From positions 1 through 8,104 of the forward strand of contig CAAGNN010000074.1 in the NCBI GenBank assembly GCA_900771325.1: 8,104 bases of DNA, in the 5' to 3' direction. The notes under the pieces were generated by a model. The model saw only the letters and a program-made list of their open reading frames with translations, did no database searches and had not been told where the DNA came from. Position numbers and translations under genes: made by a program. This DNA comes from Kiritimatiellia bacterium (GTDB lineage: Bacteria; Verrucomicrobiota; Kiritimatiellia; RFP12; DVOR01). Positions 6,601 to 8,104 of this stretch are shown here, one piece after another. Numbering within the stretch: position 1 is the stretch's first letter; each line of letters begins with the position of its first letter.

Positions 6601-8104
6601 GCACCGATGGAAGTCACCCCCGCCGGAAGCACAATCGACTGCAAGACCGTGTTCCCCGCAAAGGCTTCTTCCGCGATAACCGTTGCAGCCGTTGTCAATG
6701 TTACTTCCGTCAACTTCGCCGTTGACATACCACTTGGTAAGAAGGGCGCAACCAATCGCTCCGGCGCAACATCCGTGAATGCCCCCTCATCAATCTCCGT
6801 CACCGAAGAGGGAATCGTCACCGAGGTCAACGCGGAACATACGGCAAAGGCCTTTGCCTCAATCGACTTCGTCCCCTCTGGCACAATTACCGTCGTCAAC
6901 TTCTTCGCCGACATCCCTGACCCCGCCGGGAACCGGCTCGCGATCAACATCTTTGGTGCCACGCCCTCGAACGCATTCGACCCAATTATGGTCACGCTAT
7001 TAGGAATAGTTACAGAGGTCAGAGATCTGCAATTTTTGAACGCAGACGCGCCGATAGAAGTCACGCCCTCGGGAATCGTCACTGAAGTCAACTTTGTCTT
7101 TGACATTCCATTCGGCACAGCGACGGCAACCAATGTTACTGGTGCCACACCCTCGAACGCCCCATCGCCAATGGAGGTCGCGCTGGCAGGAATCACCACC
7201 GAGGTCAGACGAGAGCAATCGCGGAACGCATAGTCGCCGATGGCAGTGACACTAGCGGGAATATTCACCGAGGTCAGAGAACTGCACTCGCGGAAGGCCT
7301 GGTCGCCGATGGAGGTCACGCCCTCGGGAATCACCACCGAGGTCAGAGAACTGCAATACGCGAAGGCAGCGCTGTGGACAAATTTCACTGAGGTTGGGAT
7401 GGTGAACTCGCCAGCAAGCGACTCTGGAGCCTTAATCAACACTTTCTTTTCCTGGCTCTCATATTGAATGCCGTTCTCATCTGTCAGTAGTGAACTGCAA
7501 TACGCGAACGCAGAGTCGCCGATGGAGGTGACGCCATCGGGAATTACCACCGAGGTCAGAGCACTGCAACCGTAGAACGCCTTGCTGTGGATAAATTTCA
7601 CGGAGGCTGGGATGGTGAACTCTCCAGCAAGCGACTCTGGAGCCTTAATCAATACTTTCTTTTCCGAACTTTCATATTGAACGCGATTCTCATCTTTCGG
7701 TAGCGCACTACAACCCTCGAACGCTCCATCGCTGATGGAGGTCACGCTCTTGGGAATCACCACCGAGGTCAGCGAACTGCACCCAGAAAACGTAGAGTCG
7801 CCGATAGAAGTCACGCCCTCAGGAATCACTACCGAAGTCAGGGAACTGCAACCTGAGAACGCATAGCCGCTGATGGAGGTCACGCCCTCGGGAATCAGCA
7901 CCGAAGTCAGGGAACTGCAACCTGAGAACGCATAGCCGCTGATGGAGGTCACGCCCTCGGGAATCAGCACCGAGGTCAGAGCACTGCAACCATAGAACGC
8001 ATAGCCGCCGATGGTGGTCACGCCATCGGGAATCAGCACCGAGGTCAGAGCACTGCAACCATAGAACGCATAGCCGCCGATGGTGGTCACGCCATCGGGA
8101 ATCA
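87..8104 (-). CDS. Giant BspA-like leucine-rich repeat / InlB B-repeat surface protein, 5' end missing
   Basis: One uninterrupted minus-strand frame runs from the right edge of the window to a TAG at 87-89, about 2,670 codons. The first start-like codon, GTG at 8088-8090, is not the true start: the codons before it (8091-8104) read (L)-I-P-D-G in frame, matching the preceding half of the same 23-residue repeat, so the gene continues upstream. Domain order by residue (from that GTG): 1-1411 LRR_5/BspA repeats; 1412-1549 connector with two LRR units; 1550-1620 divergent InlB-like domain; 1621-1688 short degenerate InlB unit; 1689-2241 seven InlB B-repeats; 2242-2484 second LRR block; 2485-2667 unique C-terminal region. 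BspA-type LRRs and InlB B-repeats are known from secreted or surface proteins that bind host or other cells, so an adhesin-like role outside the cytoplasm is the best inference; no catalytic motif is visible. No LPXTG motif or hydrophobic C-terminal anchor is seen, and the signal peptide would lie outside the window. No frameshift or in-frame stop interrupts it. It appears to be the last gene of its transcript, given the hairpin at 42-76. Confidence 0.95.
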   Translation of the reverse strand, partial: IPDGVTTIGGYAFYGCSALTSVLIPDGVTTIGGYAFYGCSALTSVLIPEGVTSISGYAFSGCSSLTSVLIPEGVTSISGYAFSGCSSLTSVVIPEGVTSIGDSTFSGCSSLTSVVIPKSVTSISDGAFEGCSALPKDENRVQYESSEKKVLIKAPESLAGEFTIPASVKFIHSKAFYGCSALTSVVIPDGVTSIGDSAFAYCSSLLTDENGIQYESQEKKVLIKAPESLAGEFTIPTSVKFVHSAAFAYCSSLTSVVIPEGVTSIGDQAFRECSSLTSVNIPASVTAIGDYAFRDCSRLTSVVIPASATSIGDGAFEGVAPVTLVAVAVPNGMSKTKLTSVTIPEGVTSIGASAFKNCRSLTSVTIPNSVTIIGSNAFEGVAPKMLIASRFPAGSGMSAKKLTTVIVPEGTKSIEAKAFAVCSALTSVTIPSSVTEIDEGAFTDVAPERLVAPFLPSGMSTAKLTEVTLTTAATVIAEEAFAGNTVLQSIVLPAGVTSIGARAFAGCSALNRVTIPSSVTEIGAGAFRECTGLTEVVFAEGLTKIGSEAFYDCSALTSVEIPEGVTSIGDSAFGDCSSLTSVEIPDGVTSIGEGAFAGCSSLTSVVIPSSVTSIGKGAFEGVAPATLVAAAVPSGMSKTNLTSVVIPEGVTEIGNDAFNGCSALTSVTISSSVTEIGEGAFTGVAPERLVAPFLPSGMSTAKLTEVTLTTAATVIAEEAFAGNTVLQSIVLPAGVTSIGARAFAGCSALERVTIPSSVTEIGAGAFKGCTGLTEVVFAEGLTKIGSEAFSGCSALSSVVIPESVTTIGGYAFRDCSSLTSVVIPASVTFIGDSAFFGCSSLTSVVIPEGVTSISGYAFKNCSALTSVTIPASVTSIGGNAFSGCSSLTSVVILEGVTEIGNSAFRGCSSLASVVIPEGVTSIGYQTFSGCSALASVTIPASVTSIGDNAFSGCSSLASVVIPEGVTSIGNSAFSGCSSLTSVMIPSSVTSIGGSAFSNCSSLISVVIPSSVTSIGYYAFKDCSSLTSVTIPASVTSIGSSAFEGVAPATLVAAAVPDGMSTENLTSVTIPEGVTSIGWYAFSGCSSLTSVTIPSSVTEIGEGAFTGVAPERLVAPFLPSGMSTAKLTEVTLTTAATVIADEAFAGNTVLQSIVLPAGVTSIGARAFEGCSALERVTIPASVTEIGAGAFRECSGLTKVVFAEGLTKVGDEAFWGCSAVEEMVLPASVTALGDRVFTGCNRVLVAEGNRNYKSVDGVLFSANNEWLLHFPVYQGGEYATPVNVHFIGEEAFMGNTALNFVYLADITTLDPRAFKDCSGLIYCFATEGLLTIQANAFENATSLRAFTVPASVSRLEVGAFKNCTSLSLVAFRGTVPERTGTVFSGMSLDQMRSTYPTEYAATWETALDGSLMWDGLKMVADGYYTGTSGNYKYRAIGGEATITGSTIPLSGAVRLPMMLDDYLVTGIGARAFATSPGLTEITFPRSLLSIGDYAFAFCTKLQTVTFEGAPLTKGTTPTQPFPANTTAIGNYPAELEEAWSQVIEAGYYYGLRMGLVEVLAVLGDGEGEVLGTGSYHIGEEVTLEAIPARGQRFVRWMFLDGTTSTENPITFTADEACYVMVTFEKDPTAIVISNITYENLMGATHRNPATYEEGTEYTFTTPSEVTGYTFQGWQPAAINSSMTGDQTIRATWRANGYTVVYAANGGMGSMANTSAVYDTPFTLSANAFTRSGYTFAGWATSATGGALYINGAEVSNLTSTANGTVTLYAVWAGNAYTIAYHANGGSGTIPEAHVHYGQATTLAQNGFARPGYTFAGWATSPTGAVAYAPGATVSNLASEAGATITLYALWQVNAYTIVYNANGGEGAMENSSAVYDTPFTLRASTFSRLGYTFKGWATAPQGEVLYADGAAVSNLTEVANSVVPLYAVWEVNAYTIDYVANGGAGEMASTVANYGEGIRLPMMAFTRVGYTFQGWATAPQGEVLYADGAEVRDLTSIAGGTVTLYAIWELNSYTIAYRANGGEGTMTATSATYGQPIALSANAFSRVGHTFLGWATEAEGPVVYADGAEVVNLTEQANQEVPLYAFWQANSYTIAYNANGGEGEMASTPAIYDESLQLPANRFTRTGYTFAGWATEATGEEVYADGAEVENLTAELNGTVTLYATWQANTYTIAYDANGGKGEMAGTLAEYNATVTLRENAFTRVGCAFVGWATEAEGTLRYRDGAEVRNLTAEADGTITLYALWRTEEYREGCFFYTLSEAGATLVEYDDEASGASAHVVVPNTLGGYPVIAIGLPGELGDDDYSGFSACHNVVTVTLPATVTTIYDEAFANCRRLESVTIPASVTFLDDGASWGSPNLRYIVDPANAYYASDEHGYLYSKDRTVLMAAPTARGDFVVPDGVVEISECAFFYSRFNSITSVTLPASVRCVRDWAFLECYNLKTVHFKGEPLDYCGEWAFGDDDLSGTYLPEYQDVWQAKLSNGTWKNLRMSLYLTEPAVEGDPDAVVETDENGQITVKPSEGVGEVVVSIPEGVEAAKVTVEVPSTATSVTANGATIKVVKVDGNKRYDITDFLDIPAAVAGKIDLSQAEVKAEIAKAILDTSEAGGAVFAPSAKQPLTTAPTKPGLTYTLLEGDSIDNPIVGESKIGDGQPWQPQVQKHGSSAFYRIRVSK
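639..1367 (-). repeat. C-terminal LRR block, divergent BspA-type (residues 2242-2484)
   Basis: The opening GCFFYTLSEAGATLVEYDD and the later VVVPNTLGGYPVIAIG are typical of the start of a BspA-like domain. Five or six LRR cores follow, including YDEAFANCRRLESVTIPASV, ISECAF, VRDWAFLECYNLKTVHFKG and a last GEWAFGDD. One insert, YYASDEHGYLYSKDRTVLMA then DFVVPDGV, is the same type of hairpin insert as the KAPESL segments. The units are more divergent from each other than in the N-terminal block and carry no long tandem DNA identity. The block ends in a YLPEYQDVWQ...TWKNLRM cap, parallel to the caps at 3858-3990 and 3445-3520. Confidence 0.85.
1368..3026 (-). repeat. Seven tandem InlB B-repeats (Listeria-Bacteroides repeat), exactly 237 bp each
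   Basis: Seven copies, starting at 3026, 2789, 2552, 2315, 2078, 1841 and 1604 and read leftwards, are each exactly 79 codons with no indel (residues 1689-2241). Each carries YTIxYxANGGxGxM, an xxFxRxGYTFxGWAT motif, a YADGAEVxNLT segment and a closing VTLYAxW. This is the InlB B-repeat / Flg_new pattern, a beta-grasp-like module found in surface proteins, including Listeria internalin B and many gut bacterial proteins. Copies 3 and 4 share WATAPQGEVLYADGA with almost identical DNA. Copies 1 and 3 share a nearly identical AVYDTPFTL stretch (2941-2975 versus 2467-2501, two units apart). Copy 5 has GHTF and copy 7 GCAF in place of GYTF. Confidence 0.93.
3027..3230 (-). other. Short degenerate InlB-type unit (residues 1621-1688)
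   Basis: This unit contains ISNITYENLMGATHRNPATY, then EYTFTTPSEVTGYTFQGW and a closing TIRATWRA. It keeps the GYTFxGW and final xxATW signatures of the B-repeats that follow. It lacks the ANGG turn and the YADGAEVxNLT segment, and is 68 rather than 79 residues long. Confidence 0.7.
3231..3443 (-). other. Divergent InlB B-repeat-like domain (residues 1550-1620)
   Basis: The segment VEVLAVLGDGEGEVLGTGSY, followed by GEEVTLEAIPARGQRFVRWM and later ENPITFTADEACYVMVTFEKD, has the pattern G-x-G-x-V, Y-x-x-G-E-x-V-T-L-x-A-x-P, G-x-x-F-x-x-W and a closing V-T-F. That is typical of the divergent InlB-type repeat family (often listed as Flg_new_2 or bacterial repeat domain) of extracellular proteins. 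It forms the transition from LRRs to the canonical B-repeats. The family assignment is from memory of the pattern, not a search. Confidence 0.75.
3445..3857 (-). other. Connector with two LRR units between the LRR block and InlB-type repeats (residues 1412-1549)
   Basis: The segment starts MVADGYYTGTSGNYKYRAIG and contains two clear LRR cores (IGARAFATSPGLTEITFP and IGDYAFAFCTKLQTVTFEG). It ends in a non-repeat cap (PAELEEAWSQVIEAGYYYGL). Openings of the type GYYY...YxAIGGEATITG...LPxxLDxYxVTxIGxxAF are usual at the start of a BspA-like LRR domain, so this looks like a short, separate LRR domain rather than the tail of the long block. Confidence 0.75.
4485..4980 (-). repeat. Supermodule copy 3 (residues about 1038-1202)
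   Basis: This is the most C-terminal copy of the repeated segment, with the same order of VAP, LRR, VAP, AxEAFAGN, GARAF, GAGAF and VVFAEGLTK units. It differs in a few residues (ADEAF for AEEAF, GARAFEGC for GARAFAGC, KVGDEAFWGC for KIGSEAF). It is the last supermodule before the LRR block becomes irregular and ends. Confidence 0.92.
4981..5753 (-). repeat. Regular 69-bp LRR array between supermodules 2 and 3 (about 11 units)
   Basis: This is an uninterrupted run of about eleven 23-residue LRR units with cores such as GGYAFRDC, GDSAFFGC, SGYAFKNC, GGNAFSGC, GNSAFRGC, GYQTFSGC, GDNAFSGC, GNSAFSGC, GGSAFSNC and GYYAFKDC. Most positions are fixed and variation concentrates in the two residues before AF and the two after it, plus the residue class before GV/SV (PEGV, PASV, PSSV). 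It is the longest regular array in the window. Confidence 0.9.
5754..6249 (-). repeat. Supermodule copy 2 (residues about 615-779)
   Basis: This is the middle copy of the three-fold repeated segment. It aligns without any indel to 4485-4980 at an offset of 1269 bp, and to 6471-6824 at an offset of 717 bp. Against the copy starting at 4485 I count about 19 base differences in the first 354 bp (about 95% identity). The stretch around 5889-5990, coding TLTTAATVIAEEAFAGN and the following SIVLPAG, is almost unchanged in all three copies, silent positions included. Confidence 0.92.
6471..6972 (-). repeat. Supermodule copy 1 (residues about 374-540)
   Basis: This is the most N-terminal of three copies of a segment that carries, in protein order, a VAP...GMS unit, a normal LRR, a second VAP...GMS unit, then AEEAFAGN, GARAFAGC, GAGAF and VVFAEGLTKIGSEAF units. 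It lines up with the copy at 5754-6249 at a constant offset of 717 bp over the first 354 bp. It then carries a 6-bp insertion in its first VAP unit (SRFPAGSGMS rather than AAVPSGMS). The second VAP unit here begins DVAPERL rather than GVAPERL. Confidence 0.9.
7353..7491 (-). repeat. KAPESL insert, copy 2 (residues 201-246)
   Basis: This is the second copy of the insert at 7566-7704, offset by exactly 213 bp (71 codons). It reads DENGIQYESQEKKVLIKAP then ESLAGEFTIPTSVKF. In the 58-bp core 7395-7452 only two bases differ from the partner, while the flanks (LPKDENR versus LLTDENG, FIHSKAF versus FVHSAAF) have drifted more. This supports a segmental duplication of an insert plus its neighbouring LRR units. 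Confidence 0.85.
7566..7704 (-). repeat. KAPESL insert, copy 1 (residues 130-175)
   Basis: This is an inter-LRR insert of about 46 residues reading DENRVQYESSEKKVLIKAP then ESLAGEFTIPASVKF. Instead of the usual 23-residue step, two LRR units are separated by a stretch of the kind seen in BspA-like proteins as 'GxLYSKDxKxLxxxP...xYxIPxxV', predicted to be an extra beta hairpin. Its partner copy lies 213 bp away at 7353-7491, with no indel between them. Confidence 0.85.
7832..7969 (-). repeat. Perfect 69-bp tandem duplication inside the LRR block
   Basis: Positions 7832-7900 are identical, base for base, to 7901-7969. The unit encodes one 23-residue LRR (core SGYAFSGCSSLTSV). Neighbouring LRR units in the same block differ at several bases, including silent ones, so full identity points to a very recent slippage or unequal-crossover event. 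The length is a multiple of three, so the frame is kept. Confidence 0.95.
7961..8104 (-). repeat. Second 69-bp tandem duplication, running off the window edge
   Basis: Positions 7961-8035 match 8030-8104 exactly with an offset of 69 bp (core GGYAFYGCSALTSV, followed by LIPDG). The first mismatch to the left is a single C/A difference in the codon for the E/D before the glycine. The repeat is cut by the window edge, so further identical copies may follow upstream in the gene. It directly abuts the other perfect 69-bp duplication at 7832-7969, making this end of the LRR block the most recently expanded part that is visible. Confidence 0.93.

Larger units (their letters stand above)
3858..8104 (-). 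repeat. N-terminal BspA/TpLRR (LRR_5) block, about 51 repeat units, residues 1-1411
   Basis: The protein here is a chain of units of the form VTSIGxxAFxGCSSLTSVxIP(E/D/S/A)(G/S)V, mostly 23 residues (69 bp). I count about 51 AF-type cores by eye. The conserved I, AF, C, L, V and IP positions match the Treponema pallidum/BspA class of leucine-rich repeats, which form a curved solenoid exposed on secreted proteins. The block is interrupted by seven longer units that lack the cysteine (VAP...GMS type), by two near-identical inserts around 7353-7491 and 7566-7704, and by a third, divergent insert around 4240-4385 (GVLFSANNEW...). It closes at 3858-3990 with a non-repeat cap rich in T, Y and W, as is common where BspA-type blocks end. 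The block continues past the right edge of the window, so the real number of repeats is higher. Confidence 0.93.

Noticed and set aside
4485..6972. Insertion sequences or transposons as the source of the repeated 0.5-kb segment
   Set aside because: There are no terminal inverted repeats, transposase or target duplications. The copies are in-frame parts of one protein and grade into the flanking LRR units.
8088..8090. GTG as the start codon of the protein
   Set aside because: The codons upstream to the window edge continue the LRR consensus (LIPDG before V), and no ribosome binding site is positioned before it; the GTG is the valine of a repeat.
4485..8104. CRISPR-like array, because of regular short repeats
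   Set aside because: The repeats are directly adjacent 69-bp coding units without unique spacers, all in one reading frame with amino-acid level conservation.

Overview
The window is almost entirely one coding region on the minus strand. It is the 3' part (about 2,670 codons) of a giant repeat protein whose beginning lies beyond position 8104. The gene ends in a TAG stop at 87-89. It is followed by a hairpin at 42-76 with a T-rich tail on the minus strand, which looks like its transcription terminator. There is no second gene, RNA gene, mobile element or CRISPR array that I can support.

Layout from protein N-terminus to C-terminus (high to low coordinates; residues counted from the GTG at 8088-8090, which is really an internal valine): (1) 3858-8104, about 51 BspA/TpLRR-type leucine-rich repeats (LRR_5 family) of mostly 23 residues; this block includes a three-fold repeated supermodule of about 0.5 kb, seven long 'VAP...GMS' variant repeats, a duplicated 'KAPESL' insert and perfect 69-bp tandem duplications. 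(2) 3445-3857, a connector with two more LRR units. (3) 3231-3443, a divergent InlB-like domain. (4) 3027-3230, a short degenerate InlB-type unit. (5) 1368-3026, seven InlB B-repeats (Listeria-Bacteroides repeat, Flg_new family), each exactly 79 residues. (6) 639-1367, a second, more divergent LRR block. (7) 87-638, a non-repeat C-terminal region ending in FYRIRVSK.

The architecture is that of a secreted or surface-anchored adhesin-like protein. The signal peptide and any N-terminal domains are outside the window, so export is inferred from the repeat families. The organism cannot be fixed from this sequence. A moderately GC-rich genome, a giant BspA-like protein carrying InlB repeats and the style of the C-terminal tail suggest a host-associated anaerobe, perhaps of the Verrucomicrobiota/Kiritimatiellota/Lentisphaerota group; Bacteroidota, spirochaetes and Clostridia also carry such repeats. 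The most notable content is the recent-looking internal duplication at several scales (69, about 139, 237 and about 500 bp) within one frame, pointing to a protein evolving by recombination between its own repeats.
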